DNA of 64,000 nt from Aeromicrobium senzhongii (lineage in GTDB: Bacteria > Actinomycetota > Actinomycetes > Propionibacteriales > Nocardioidaceae): assembly GCF_014334735.1 (NCBI RefSeq), contig NZ_CP060587.1, forward strand, positions 248,001 to 312,000. The letters are read 5' to 3'. Below, in pieces: positions 53,261 to 61,899 of this stretch (positions are counted from its first letter, which is position 1; each line of letters starts with the position of its first letter). The notes under the pieces were generated by a model that was not told the DNA's origin, made no database searches, and saw only the letters and a list, made by a program, of their open reading frames with translations. Position numbers and translations under genes: made by a program.

Positions 53261-54127
53261 TCAACGCGTGACGATCCACGGATCCAGGCTGATCTTCCAG
53301 GGGTCGAGCTCGGCCAGGAGTGCCTCGGGGGAGCGCGCGCGGACGCCGAGCGACGCACCGATGAGCGACCACGCCTCGTCGGGGGTCAGGTCGCGCAGGG
53401 TGACCGCCCTGTCGCGCTTGGCCAGCCGGCGGCCCTCGGCGTTGAGGGCGAGCGGGACGTGCGCGTAGGTCGAGGCGGGCAGCCCCAGGGTGTGGGCCAG
53501 GTAGGCCTGGGCGGGAGCCGCGTCCAGCAGGTCCGCGCCTCGCACGACCTGGTCGACTCCCTGCTCGCCGTCGTCCACGACGACCGCCAGGTTGTAGGCG
53601 TGGGCGCCGTCGCCGCGGCGCAGCACGAGGTCGTCGACGTGGCCCGTGATCTCGCCGCGCAACTCGTCGCGGACCGTCCACTCGTCGGCCTCGGCGCGCA
53701 GCCGGATGGCCGGTGGGCGCTCGGTGCGCTTCGCAGCGCGCTGGGTCTCCGTCAGGTCCCGGCAGGTGCCCGGGTAGGAGCCGGGCGGAGCGTGCGGGGC
53801 GCGCACCGCGTCGGCGATCTCGCGACGCGTGCAGAAGCACTCGAAGGTCAGCCCGGCTGCGGTGAGGCGCGCCAGCGCGGCGGCGTAGAGGTCGTCACGC
53901 TCGGACTGGCGGACGACGGGCGGGTCCCACGTCAGCCCGAGGGCGGCGAGGTCGTCCAACTGGCTGCGCTCGAACTCGGGTCGTGAGCGCTGGCGGTCGA
54001 GATCCTCGACCCGGACCAGGAAACGGCGGCCGCTCGCTCGCGCGAACAGCCACGCGAGGATCGCGGTGCGCAGGTTGCCCAGGTGCAGGTCGCCCGACGG
54101 AGACGGGGCGAAGCGGCCGGCGGACAC
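53261..54127 (-). CDS. gluQ: Glutamyl-Q tRNA(Asp) synthetase
   Basis: A 288-aa GluRS-like enzyme lacking the anticodon-binding domain. It has RFAPSPSGDLHLGNLR (HIGH equivalent HLGN), the zinc ligands C-x-C...Y...C (Cys97, Cys99, Tyr118, Cys122) and the KRDRAVT loop in place of KMSKS. It attaches glutamate to the queuosine base of tRNA-Asp, whose gene is 71 nt downstream on the same strand. GTG 54127 lies 7 nt after TAGGCT, a leaderless layout. Co-transcription with the tRNA is possible. Confidence 0.93.
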   Translation of the reverse strand: MSAGRFAPSPSGDLHLGNLRTAILAWLFARASGRRFLVRVEDLDRQRSRPEFERSQLDDLAALGLTWDPPVVRQSERDDLYAAALARLTAAGLTFECFCTRREIADAVRAPHAPPGSYPGTCRDLTETQRAAKRTERPPAIRLRAEADEWTVRDELRGEITGHVDDLVLRRGDGAHAYNLAVVVDDGEQGVDQVVRGADLLDAAPAQAYLAHTLGLPASTYAHVPLALNAEGRRLAKRDRAVTLRDLTPDEAWSLIGASLGVRARSPEALLAELDPWKISLDPWIVTR

Positions 54128-54157
54128 GTCACCGAGCCTAGTGCGACCGCGGTGGGC

Positions 54158-54892
54158 TCAGGCGACTCCGCTGCTCCGGGCCGATGCGACGGCTGCCTCG
54201 GCGCCCTGCGTCCACGGCTCGCCGTGCCCCGGCAGCACGAGGCGGGCGCCGGTGGCGGCGATCCGCTCCAGCGAGCGACGGGCCTGCACCGCGTCCTTCG
54301 TGCCGGCACGAGCGACGATCCGTGGGCCACGGCGGCCCGTGTACGGGTCGAGCGTCACGAGCGCGTCACCGGTCAGGACCGCGTCCAGGGCGGGGATGTG
54401 CAGGGCGCAGTGCCCGTCGGTGTGGCCGGCGGTGGGGATGACGGTGATCCCGTCGGGTGCAGCGTTGACCCCGAGGGACGCCACCTGCTCGACCCCCTCG
54501 ACTCGCAGCGCACCGGCTTTGACCATCCGGGCCAGGATCGGCGCCGCCTTCGGGTGCCGGAGCGGGTAGAGCAGTCGGGGGCGGCCGGGGCGGTAGCGGT
54601 ACGGATGGGCCGCGATCCGGTGGTCGCCCGGGTGCACCCAGACCCGGGCGCCGGACGCGCGCCGGGCCTGCGCCGTGAAGCCGAGATGGTCGAAGTGGGC
54701 GTGGGTCAGGACGATGTCGGTCACGTCGTCCCACCCGCGGCCGAGGGAGTCGAGCGCCTCCTGGGCGTAGCGCCAGGTCCGGGGCAGTCCGGTGTCGACG
54801 AACACGAGCCGGTCGCCCAGGGCGATCAGGTAGCAGTTCGTGCCGGCGTCCTCGATCAGGACGATGCCGGGCTCCAGGCGCGAGATTCCCAT
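54158..54892 (-). CDS. MBL-fold metallohydrolase
   Basis: A 244-aa metallo-beta-lactamase-fold hydrolase. The metal motif HAHFDH is in VLTHAHFDHLGF (near residue 80), followed by TAGHTDGHCALH and GDALV, and a C-terminal LPGHGEPW. It resembles glyoxalase II / quorum-lactonase-type members; the substrate is unknown. ATG 54892 follows GGAGGGTTGAC, a good ribosome site. Confidence 0.88.
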   Translation of the reverse strand: MGISRLEPGIVLIEDAGTNCYLIALGDRLVFVDTGLPRTWRYAQEALDSLGRGWDDVTDIVLTHAHFDHLGFTAQARRASGARVWVHPGDHRIAAHPYRYRPGRPRLLYPLRHPKAAPILARMVKAGALRVEGVEQVASLGVNAAPDGITVIPTAGHTDGHCALHIPALDAVLTGDALVTLDPYTGRRGPRIVARAGTKDAVQARRSLERIAATGARLVLPGHGEPWTQGAEAAVASARSSGVA

Positions 54893-54957
54893 GTCAACCC
54901 TCCGGTGGCGGCTTTCGGAGTGCGTACCCAGCCGAGCCGTCAGCAATCCCGGTCGCG

Positions 54958-55431
54958 TCAGGACGGGGGAGCGGGGCGCTCCGTCAGGCGGACGACGGGG
55001 ATCACGCGGTCGGTCTTGTCGTTGTAGCCAGCGAACTGCGGGGCGGCCTCGACGATCGAGCGCAGCGCGGCCTCACGCTCGGCGCCGTGCAGCTGCTCGG
55101 CGCTGACCGCGATCTTGCGCGGCCCGATCTCGAGGGTGACGTCGTCGGGGTGTGCGGCGATGTTGTGGAACCACGCGGGATTGTTCCTGGCCCCGTTCGC
55201 CGAGGCGACGACCAGGTAGGACCCGTCCCCGCCGGGGAACCAGCCCACGGGGTTCTCGCGGGGGAGTCCGCTCCTGGCGCCGATCGTGGTGAGGACCGCC
55301 AGCTTCATCGGTCCCATGGACGCCGTCGCCGACCGCCGTGCGCGGCGCGCGACGAAGCGGTTCACCAGACGCGTGAGGGGACCGCCGTGGGTCTTGCCGC
55401 CGCGGGTTCCGCCGTGGGCCTCGAAACTCAT
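54958..55431 (-). CDS. Deazaflavin (F420)-dependent nitroreductase-family protein
   Basis: A 157-aa Ddn-like protein: TIGARSGLPRENPVGWFPGGDGSYLVVASANGARNNPAWFHNIAAHPD is the split-beta-barrel core for F420 binding, in the family of mycobacterial Rv3547. It may reduce quinones or nitro compounds with F420H2. Whether the organism makes F420 is not shown in this window. ATG 55431 follows GGAGGACG. Confidence 0.88.
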   Translation of the reverse strand: MSFEAHGGTRGGKTHGGPLTRLVNRFVARRARRSATASMGPMKLAVLTTIGARSGLPRENPVGWFPGGDGSYLVVASANGARNNPAWFHNIAAHPDDVTLEIGPRKIAVSAEQLHGAEREAALRSIVEAAPQFAGYNDKTDRVIPVVRLTERPAPPS

Positions 55432-55492
55432 GTCGTCCTCCGTCGGTCGGCCTCATCGCCAACCTACTGACGCCCGGGCCCGAGGGCGAGGG

Positions 55493-56083
55493 CTAGGACT
55501 GGCGCTGCAGGTCGGCGGGGGTGCGCAGCCAGCGCCAGTAGACCCACGCCGCGATGCCCGAGCCGGAAGAGTTGAGGATCATGTCGGCCATCGTGTCGGC
55601 ATAGCCGCGGGAGTGGTGCGTGGACTGCAGTTGGTCCGAGGTCCACTCGCCGATCTCCCACAGGGAGCCGATGCCCAGCCAGGTCAACCACAGGACGATC
55701 GGCAGCAGCACCGCGGGCTCGGCGCGGAACCGGTGCAGCATCAGCCGGGCGATCGCCAGGGTGCTGACCAGTGAGAAGGTGAAGTGCGCGAAGTCGTCGT
55801 ACCACCAGATGCGGTCGTAGAAGTTCAGGCCCCAGCCGGCGACGGCCCCGAGGATCACGGTTGTCATGCCGGTCATCACCAACGGGTCCCGCAGCGCCTG
55901 CCACAGCGCGACGCAGCCCATCACCGCGGCCGCCATCGTGAAGCGGGTGAAGTGGTCCGACGCCGTCAGTCCGACGAGCACGGCACTGAGCATCGTCACG
56001 ACGGTGAAGAGCAGGGCGGCCCAGTGCAGACGAGGCTGCTGCTCCTCCAGGTCGGCGGCGGACGGGACGATCGGCTGAGACAT
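55493..56083 (-). CDS. DUF2238 (YjdF-like) membrane protein
   Basis: A 196-aa protein with about six membrane segments. WWYDDFAHFTFSLVSTLAIARLM, LWEIGEWTSDQ and DTMADMILNSSGSGIAA resemble DUF2238, where the Asp/His/Glu residues in or near the membrane are conserved. Function unknown. It lies 45 nt after the tRNA-Glu gene in the same direction and 60 nt upstream of the nitroreductase gene. Confidence 0.7.
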   Translation of the reverse strand: MSQPIVPSAADLEEQQPRLHWAALLFTVVTMLSAVLVGLTASDHFTRFTMAAAVMGCVALWQALRDPLVMTGMTTVILGAVAGWGLNFYDRIWWYDDFAHFTFSLVSTLAIARLMLHRFRAEPAVLLPIVLWLTWLGIGSLWEIGEWTSDQLQSTHHSRGYADTMADMILNSSGSGIAAWVYWRWLRTPADLQRQS

Positions 56084-56125
56084 GGGTACCGAGACAGGTT
56101 CTGGTCGGGGACGGGGCGGTGCCGG

Positions 56126-56201
56126 TGGTACCCCCTACGGGATTCGAACCCGCGCTACCGCCTTGAAAGGGCGGCGTCCTAGGCCGCTAGACGAAGGGGG
56201 C
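56126..56201 (-). tRNA. tRNA-Glu (TTC)
   Basis: Minus-strand cloverleaf: acceptor GCCCCCT/AGGGGGT with G-U first pair, anticodon stem CCGCC/GGCGG with loop CTTTCAA, T arm with TTCGAAT, discriminator A, encoded CCA. Confidence 0.97.
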
Positions 56202-56282
56202 CGGACAACCCGTCCAGCATAGGGCACGGTGCACCGGCGCTCGCCACACGCTCGCGCCGGGCCCCGCCTCTAGACTCGGCAC

Positions 56283-56633
56283 GTGATCGACGTCGACCCG
56301 GACCGGTTCGAGGAGCTGGTGACCGCCGCGCTCGCCGACGTCCCCGCGGAGCTGGCCGATCGGCTCGACAACGTGGTGCTGTTCATCGAGGACGACGCGC
56401 CGCCGGAGGACCCGCACCTGCTGGGGCTCTACGACGGGATCCCGCTGACCGAGCGCGACTCCACGTACGCCGGCGTCGTGCCCGACCGCATCTTCGTCTA
56501 CCGCAATCCGACCCTCGCGATCTGCGAGACCGAGGAGGACGTCGTCGAGGAGGTCCGGATCACGGTCGTGCACGAGATCGCCCACTTCTTCGGGATCGAC
56601 GACGCCCGCCTGCACGAGTTGGGCTATGCCTGA
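56283..56633 (+). CDS. Zincin-like metallopeptidase family protein
   Basis: A 116-aa protein with VVHEIAHFFGIDDARLHELGY, the HExxHxxxxxD-type zinc motif (His94, Glu95, His98), and FIEDDAPPEDPHLLGLYDGIPLTERD earlier, as in the PF06262 family. The substrate is unknown. GTG 56283 lies exactly 6 nt after TAGACT (56271-56276), so it is probably leaderless. The pirin gene overlaps by 8 nt. Confidence 0.88.
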   Translation: MIDVDPDRFEELVTAALADVPAELADRLDNVVLFIEDDAPPEDPHLLGLYDGIPLTERDSTYAGVVPDRIFVYRNPTLAICETEEDVVEEVRITVVHEIAHFFGIDDARLHELGYA

Positions 56634-57297
56634 GTCCCGTGTCCTGCGCCGTGCGGCCGACCGGTTCCACACCGTCGCCGACGGCACCGAGACGTTCCAC
56701 TCGTTCTCCTACGGGCGCCACTACGACCCCGACAACATCGGCTTCGGTCCGGTGATCGCGATCAACGAGGAGCGCATCGCGGCGGGAGCCGGGTACGACG
56801 AGCACCACCACGCCGACGCCGAGATCGTCACGTGGGTGCTCGACGGCGTCCTGGACCACGAGGACTCCACCGGCCACGGGGGGCAGGTCCGACCCGGCGT
56901 CGCGCAGCGCCTCAGCGCCGGCGCAGGTGTCACGCACGCCGAGCGCAACGCCAGCGACGTCGCCGCGCTGCGGTTCGTGCAGATGATGGTCCGCAGCACG
57001 AACGAGGACGAGCCCGAGTACGCCCAGGCGACCGTCCCCGCCGGGCCGGGCGTGCACGAGACCGTGCCGGTCCACGCCGACGCCCGGCTGGTGGTGGCGC
57101 GCCCCGGTCCCGATGCTCCCGTCGAGCTCGAGGTGGAGCACGCAGCGCTCCTGCACGTGACCCGTGGACCGCTCTCGGTCGACGGCACGGTGCTCGATCC
57201 GGGCGACGCGTTGCACGTCGCGGGGCCCACCCGGCTCGGGCTCACGGGCCGGAACGGCGAAGCGCTGGTCTGGCTGATACCGCATTCTCGGGGATAG
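56626..57297 (+). CDS. Pirin family bicupin protein
   Basis: A 223-aa double-cupin. Metal ligands in the N-terminal cupin appear in YDEHHHADAEIVTWVLDG (two His) and LSAGAGVTHAERN (His, Glu). Related pirins show quercetinase activity or bind transcription factors. The actual role here is unknown. The start overlaps the metallopeptidase gene by 8 nt and the next gene begins 10 nt later, so all may be one transcript. Confidence 0.88.
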   Translation: MPESRVLRRAADRFHTVADGTETFHSFSYGRHYDPDNIGFGPVIAINEERIAAGAGYDEHHHADAEIVTWVLDGVLDHEDSTGHGGQVRPGVAQRLSAGAGVTHAERNASDVAALRFVQMMVRSTNEDEPEYAQATVPAGPGVHETVPVHADARLVVARPGPDAPVELEVEHAALLHVTRGPLSVDGTVLDPGDALHVAGPTRLGLTGRNGEALVWLIPHSRG

Positions 57298-57307
57298 CCT
57301 GCGAAGT

Positions 57308-58666
57308 ATGCAGGGGTGGACGCAGCATCAGGACGCCGTGGCCGCCCTTCGTGCGTCGTGGGACGCCATCGGTCCGGGCCAGCCCGTCCGGCTGGCCAAG
57401 AAGACCTCCAACCTGTTCCGTCCCCGCAGTCGGTCGGCGGGTCCGGGCCTCGACGTCTCGGGTCTGGACGGGGTCATCGCGATCGACCCGGACGCCCGCA
57501 CCGCCGACGTCCAGGGCATGTGCACCTACGAGCGCCTCGTCGACGAGACCCTGGCGCACGACCTGATGCCCAGCGTCGTGCCGCAGCTGCGCACCATCAC
57601 GTTGGGCGGCGCCGTCACCGGCCTGGGCATCGAGTCCACGTCGCTGCGACTGGGTCTGCCGCACGAGGCGGTGCTCGAGATGGACGTGCTGACGGGCTCG
57701 GGCGAGATCGTCACCGCCACGCCCGACAACGAGCACGCCGAGCTGTTCGCGGCGTTCCCCAACTCCTACGGCAGCCTCGGGTACGCCGTCCGGCTCAGGA
57801 TCGAGCTGCAGCCGGCGCCGCGTCAGGTCCGGCTGCGGCACGTGCCGTTCGCTGGAGCCGCCGACGTCGTCAAGGCGCTGGCCGAGATCGCCGACGCCGG
57901 CCGGTGGGACGGCGTTCCCGTCGACGCGGTGGACGGCACCGCATTCAGCCCCGACGAGATCTACCTGACCCTGGCGCAGTTCACCGACGCCGACCTGCCG
58001 ACCAGCGACTACACGGGCCAGGACGTCTACTACCGCTCGATCCGGCAGCGTCACGAGGACGTGCTGACGATCCACGACTACCTCTGGCGCTGGGACACCG
58101 ACTGGTTCTGGTGCTCGGGCGCGTTCGGCGCCCAGAACCCGTCGGTGCGTCGCCTGTGGCCGCGGCGGTGGCGCCGCAGCGACGTGTATCACCGGCTCGT
58201 CGCTCTCGACGGCACGGTGGGCGTCAGTCGCGTCCTGGACCGGATCAAGCACGTGCCGGCGCGCGAGCGGGTCATCCAGGACATCGAGGTGCCGCTGGAC
58301 CGGCTGGAGGACTTCCTCACCTGGTTCGACCGGGAGGTGGTGATGCGTCCGGTCTGGCTGTGCCCCTTGCGGACCCGGCGCGCCTGGCCGACGTACCCCC
58401 TGACGCCCGGCGACGTCTACGTCAACGTGGGCTTCTGGGGCACCGTCGTGGTCCCGGCCGGATCCGAGCCCGGCGCGGTCAACCGCAAGGTCGAGGGCGA
58501 GGTCCACCGGCTGGGCGGGCACAAGTCGCTCTACTCCGAGGCGTTCTACGACCGCGAGACGTTCGGCGCTCTCTACGACACCGCGGGGTTGGACCGGGTC
58601 CGGTCCACGTACGACCCCGACTCGCGGCTGAACACCCTCTACGACAAGGCGGTGAGGAACTCATGA
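57308..58666 (+). CDS. tmsA: FAD-binding reductase of 10-methyl fatty acid synthesis
   Basis: A 452-aa flavoprotein of the DHCR24-like FAD-binding-4 group: GVIAIDPDARTADVQGMCTYERLV, ITLGGAVTGLGIESTSLRLGLPHEAV and FAAFPNSYGSLGYAV mark the flavin domain; a YVNVGFWGTVVV segment lies in the C-terminal part. Its close partner is the cyclopropane-synthase-like methyltransferase encoded in the next gene. This pair (TmsA/BfaA with TmsB/BfaB) makes 10-methyl-branched acids such as tuberculostearic acid by reducing the 10-methylene intermediate. TAGCCT lies 7 nt upstream of ATG. Confidence 0.85.
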   Translation: MQGWTQHQDAVAALRASWDAIGPGQPVRLAKKTSNLFRPRSRSAGPGLDVSGLDGVIAIDPDARTADVQGMCTYERLVDETLAHDLMPSVVPQLRTITLGGAVTGLGIESTSLRLGLPHEAVLEMDVLTGSGEIVTATPDNEHAELFAAFPNSYGSLGYAVRLRIELQPAPRQVRLRHVPFAGAADVVKALAEIADAGRWDGVPVDAVDGTAFSPDEIYLTLAQFTDADLPTSDYTGQDVYYRSIRQRHEDVLTIHDYLWRWDTDWFWCSGAFGAQNPSVRRLWPRRWRRSDVYHRLVALDGTVGVSRVLDRIKHVPARERVIQDIEVPLDRLEDFLTWFDREVVMRPVWLCPLRTRRAWPTYPLTPGDVYVNVGFWGTVVVPAGSEPGAVNRKVEGEVHRLGGHKSLYSEAFYDRETFGALYDTAGLDRVRSTYDPDSRLNTLYDKAVRNS

Positions 58667-59949
58667 GCATCGTTCCCGAGACTCGTTTGACGATCGGCGA
58701 GGCGCTGTTCCGCCTCCTGCGCGATGACGTGCCCGTCCGCTTCGAGGCCTTCGACGGCAGCGTGGTGGGCCCCGAGGACTCGCCCATCCGCCTGCGCCTG
58801 CTCAACGAGCGGGGCCTGTCGTACCTCATGACCGCTCCGGGGGACCTCGGGTTCGCCCGTGCGTACGTGTCCGGCGACCTGCAGATCGAGGGCGTCCACC
58901 CCGGCGACCCCTACGAGTTGTTGAAGGCCGTCATGAGCCGACTGCGGTTCCGGGTGCCCCCGGCCACCGAGATGGTCCAGATCGCCCGCAGTCTGGGGTT
59001 CGGCAACCTCAAGCCGCCGCCGCCCCCGGCCGAGGAGCACGTGCCCCGATGGCGACGGGCGCTCGAAGGACTGCGGCACACCAAGGTCCGCGACGCCGAG
59101 GCGATCCAGCACCACTACGACGTGTCGAACCGCTTCTACGAGCTGGTGCTGGGCCCGTCGATGACCTACACGTGCGCCGTGTTTCCCAAGGCCGATGCCA
59201 CGCTCGAGGAGGCGCAGGCCGAGAAGTACGACCTCGTGTGCCGCAAGCTCGACCTCAAGGCCGGCGACCGCCTGCTCGACATCGGCTGCGGCTGGGGCGG
59301 CATGGTCCGGCATGCGGCGCAGCACTACGGGGTGCGAGGCATCGGCGTGACGCTCTCGCAGCAGCAGGCGCAGTGGGCCCAGGCCGAGAACGAGCGCCAG
59401 GGTCTGTCCGACCTGGCCGAGGTCCGGCACAGCGACTACCGCGACGTGACCGAGACCGGCTTCGACGCGCTCAGCTCGATCGGGTTGACCGAGCACATCG
59501 GGGTCCGCAACTACGGCGACTACTTCGCCTTCGCCCGCAGCAAGGTCAAGGTCGGCGGACGGATGCTCAACCACTGCATCACGCGGCCCGACAACAAGGG
59601 CCGTGCCTCGGCCGGTCAGTTCATCGACCGGTACGTCTTCCCCGACGGCGAGCTCACCGGCGTCGGCACAATCGTCGTCGCGATGCAGGACGCCGGCTTC
59701 GAGGTGCGTCACCTCGAGGACCTGCGGGAGCACTATGGGCTGACCCTGGCAGGCTGGTGTCAGAATCTGGTGGACCACTGGGACGAGGCGCTGGACGAGG
59801 TCACCCTCGGCCGTGCCAAGGTCTGGGGCCTGTACATGGCCGGGTCCCGCCTGGCCTTCGAGCGAAATGAGATCCAGTTGCACCACGTCCTGGGCGTGAA
59901 CACCTCTGCCGACGGCGACGCCGCGTACCCGCTGCGAGTCGACTTCTGA
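58663..59949 (+). CDS. tmsB: SAM-dependent fatty acid 10-methylene methyltransferase
   Basis: A 428-aa methyltransferase in the cyclopropane-fatty-acid synthase family. The SAM-binding core LLDIGCGWGGMVRHAAQHYGVRGIGVTLS starts near residue 206, and DAIQHHYDVSNRFYELVLG before it is the family signature. A further N-terminal domain (~1-140) and a PHYGLTL-like end (HYGLTLAGWCQNL) fit UfaA1/BfaB. Its ATG overlaps the tmsA stop (ATGA). It methylates a double bond, probably oleoyl in phospholipid, to the 10-methylene form that TmsA reduces. Confidence 0.88.
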   Translation: MSIVPETRLTIGEALFRLLRDDVPVRFEAFDGSVVGPEDSPIRLRLLNERGLSYLMTAPGDLGFARAYVSGDLQIEGVHPGDPYELLKAVMSRLRFRVPPATEMVQIARSLGFGNLKPPPPPAEEHVPRWRRALEGLRHTKVRDAEAIQHHYDVSNRFYELVLGPSMTYTCAVFPKADATLEEAQAEKYDLVCRKLDLKAGDRLLDIGCGWGGMVRHAAQHYGVRGIGVTLSQQQAQWAQAENERQGLSDLAEVRHSDYRDVTETGFDALSSIGLTEHIGVRNYGDYFAFARSKVKVGGRMLNHCITRPDNKGRASAGQFIDRYVFPDGELTGVGTIVVAMQDAGFEVRHLEDLREHYGLTLAGWCQNLVDHWDEALDEVTLGRAKVWGLYMAGSRLAFERNEIQLHHVLGVNTSADGDAAYPLRVDF

Positions 59950-60737
59950 TGCGCATCGCGACATGGAACGTCAACTCGATCCGCAGCAGGATCGACCGGG
60001 TGGCGTCCTGGCTCGAGCGCCATGACGTCGACGTCCTGGCGATCCAGGAGACCAAGTGCCGTGAGGACCAGTTCCCGGCGATGCAGCTGGCGGCGCTGGG
60101 CTATGAGTACGTGCACGCCGGGATCAACCAGTGGAACGGCGTGGCCATCGTGTCGCGCGTCGGCCTGGAGGACGTCGAGCGCTCGTTCGGCGTCGACCAG
60201 CCGATGTTCGAGGACGTGCTCGAGCCGCGCGCGATCGGGGCGACCTGCGGCGGGGTGCGGATGTGGAGCCTCTACGTGCCCAACGGGCGCGATCTCGAGC
60301 ACGGTCACTACCAGTACAAGCTCGAGTGGCTGGCCCGGTTGCGCGACTCTGCCGAGCAGTGGCTCGCGAAGGAGCCGGAGCTGCCCATCGCGCTGACGGG
60401 CGACTGGAACATCGCGCCGCAGGACGACGACGTCTGGGACATGGCCGTCTTCGAGGGGAAGACCCACGTCTCGGCCCCGGAGCGCGCCGCCTTCCAGGCC
60501 ATGGTCGATGCCGGTTTCGCCGACGTCGTCCGGCCGCACACGCCCGGGCCCGGCGTCTACACGTACTGGGACTACACGCAGCTGAGCTTCCCGAAGAAGA
60601 AGGGCATGCGGATCGACTTCGTGCTCGGCTCGCCGGCGCTCGCCGAGCGCGTCACCGGGGCGTGGATCGATCGCGAGGAGCGCAAGGGCAAGGGCGCCAG
60701 CGATCACGCGCCCGTCGTCGTCGACCTGGCCGACTGA
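59949..60737 (+). CDS. xthA: Exodeoxyribonuclease III
   Basis: A 262-aa AP endonuclease/exonuclease of the same EEP fold as the secreted trio, but without a signal. MRIATWNVNSIRSR, LAIQETKC, LYVPNGRD, TGDWNIAP and GASDHAPVVVDL give the complete active site. ATG 59949 shares a base with the tmsB stop (TGATG), so it lies in the tms operon, an unusual partnership with no functional reason visible. Confidence 0.94.
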   Translation: MRIATWNVNSIRSRIDRVASWLERHDVDVLAIQETKCREDQFPAMQLAALGYEYVHAGINQWNGVAIVSRVGLEDVERSFGVDQPMFEDVLEPRAIGATCGGVRMWSLYVPNGRDLEHGHYQYKLEWLARLRDSAEQWLAKEPELPIALTGDWNIAPQDDDVWDMAVFEGKTHVSAPERAAFQAMVDAGFADVVRPHTPGPGVYTYWDYTQLSFPKKKGMRIDFVLGSPALAERVTGAWIDREERKGKGASDHAPVVVDLAD

Positions 60738-60746
60738 GGGCGTCGC

Positions 60747-61076
60747 TCAGTCGCCCTCGTCGACGACGAGCTTCTCGCGGTCGACCTTGCCGGTGCGGAA
60801 GGTGGCGCGGGCGACCATGTGCGCCGAGACCGGCGCCGTCAGCAACTGGAACAGCGCGACGACGGCGACCAGGGTCAGGTCGCTCATGCTGTCGATGCGC
60901 AGGGCGAGTCCGGCCAGGATCAGCAGGAGGCCGAATGTCTGCGGCTTGGTGGCCGCGTGCATGCGGGTGAGCACGTCCGGGAACCGGACGACACCCACGG
61001 CGGCGACCAACGCGAACGCGGCGCCGAGGACCAGCAGGATCCCGGCCACGACGTCGACCACGTCGCCCCAGCTCAT
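60747..61076 (-). CDS. mnhG: Mrp cation/proton antiporter subunit G
   Basis: A 109-aa membrane protein with three segments and the MnhG signature GVVRFPDVLTRMHAATKPQTFG. It ends in a charged tail (KVDREKLVVDEGD). It is a structural subunit of the multi-subunit Mrp Na+/H+ antiporter. Its ATG overlaps the mnhF stop (ATGA). Confidence 0.93.
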   Translation of the reverse strand: MSWGDVVDVVAGILLVLGAAFALVAAVGVVRFPDVLTRMHAATKPQTFGLLLILAGLALRIDSMSDLTLVAVVALFQLLTAPVSAHMVARATFRTGKVDREKLVVDEGD

Positions 61077-61345
61077 GTCGGACCTCCGGCGGCCTGCGAG
61101 GCGGCGTAGCGGGCGATGCTGACCGATCCGAGGAAGGCGACCAGGGCCAGCGCGACCAGGATCGGCAGCGTGGTGCTGTGACGCCCCACCGCGGCCTCGA
61201 CGCCGATGGCGCCGACGCAGGCGGCCGTGAAGACGTCGGCCGCGACGGTGCGGTCGAGCATGGTGGGACCGCGCACGATGCGGACCAGGCACAGCAGCCC
61301 GGTGAGCCCGAGCAGGATCGCGCAGATGATGGCCACGACGGTCAT
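61073..61345 (-). CDS. mnhF: Mrp cation/proton antiporter subunit F
   Basis: A 90-aa three-segment protein. RIVRGPTMLDRTVAADVFTA is the MnhF signature, with the conserved Asp in the membrane part. Starts at ATG 61345; its start overlaps the mnhE stop by 4 nt and its stop overlaps the mnhG start. Confidence 0.93.
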   Translation of the reverse strand: MTVVAIICAILLGLTGLLCLVRIVRGPTMLDRTVAADVFTAACVGAIGVEAAVGRHSTTLPILVALALVAFLGSVSIARYAASQAAGGPT

Positions 61346-61899
61346 GAGGCATCCTCCCGGAGTCGTCGTTCGCTCTCGCGGACCTCGGCGTCGGTGCCGA
61401 TGGCCCTGAGCAGCCGGTGTTCCTGCATCCGCGCCTTCTTCCGCGCGGCACGGACGCGCTCGGGGGTGGCGGCGTCCAGGACGTGCAGCCACATGCGCCG
61501 GCCCTCGGAGTCGAGCTCGATCAGCAGCGAGCCGGGAACCAGCGAGATGAGCTCACCGGTCAGGGTCTGGCGCAGCTCGGAGTGGCTGACCAGGTCGATC
61601 TGCAGCACCGCGCTGGGCGGTGGCGTCGCCGGCCGGATCGCGAGCCACGCGACGTTGAAGCTCGCCAGGGCGAGGTCGGCCAGGAAACGGCTCAGCAGGA
61701 CGACGGTGGGCCACGGGCGGAGCGCGCCGTCGACCGACACGCGCGGGAACGGGAAGACCATCACGATGACCGCGCTGACGATCAGTCCGCCGACGAGGTT
61801 GATGGGGGTCACCGCGCCCCACAGCAGTAGCCAGACGATCGTGAGCCAGATGATCACCGGGAGGTGCCACAGGCGCAGTCCGCGCACCCGATCAGCCAT
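61342..61899 (-). CDS. mnhE: Mrp cation/proton antiporter subunit E
   Basis: A 185-aa protein with two or three N-terminal membrane segments (LPVIIWLTIVWLLLWG; LVGGLIVSAVIVMVFPFP) and the MnhE core SLVPGSLLIELD...MWLHVLD. The C-terminal basic helix (VRAARKKARMQEHRLLR) is extra-long. ATG 61899 overlaps the mnhD end by 8 nt. Confidence 0.92.
   Translation of the reverse strand: MADRVRGLRLWHLPVIIWLTIVWLLLWGAVTPINLVGGLIVSAVIVMVFPFPRVSVDGALRPWPTVVLLSRFLADLALASFNVAWLAIRPATPPPSAVLQIDLVSHSELRQTLTGELISLVPGSLLIELDSEGRRMWLHVLDAATPERVRAARKKARMQEHRLLRAIGTDAEVRESERRLREDAS

Noticed and set aside
57316-59949. A single 877-codon frame suggesting a fusion to the methyltransferase
   Set aside because: Its first ~450 codons are the shadow of tmsA in another frame; the true methyltransferase starts at 58663 with an ATGA overlap.
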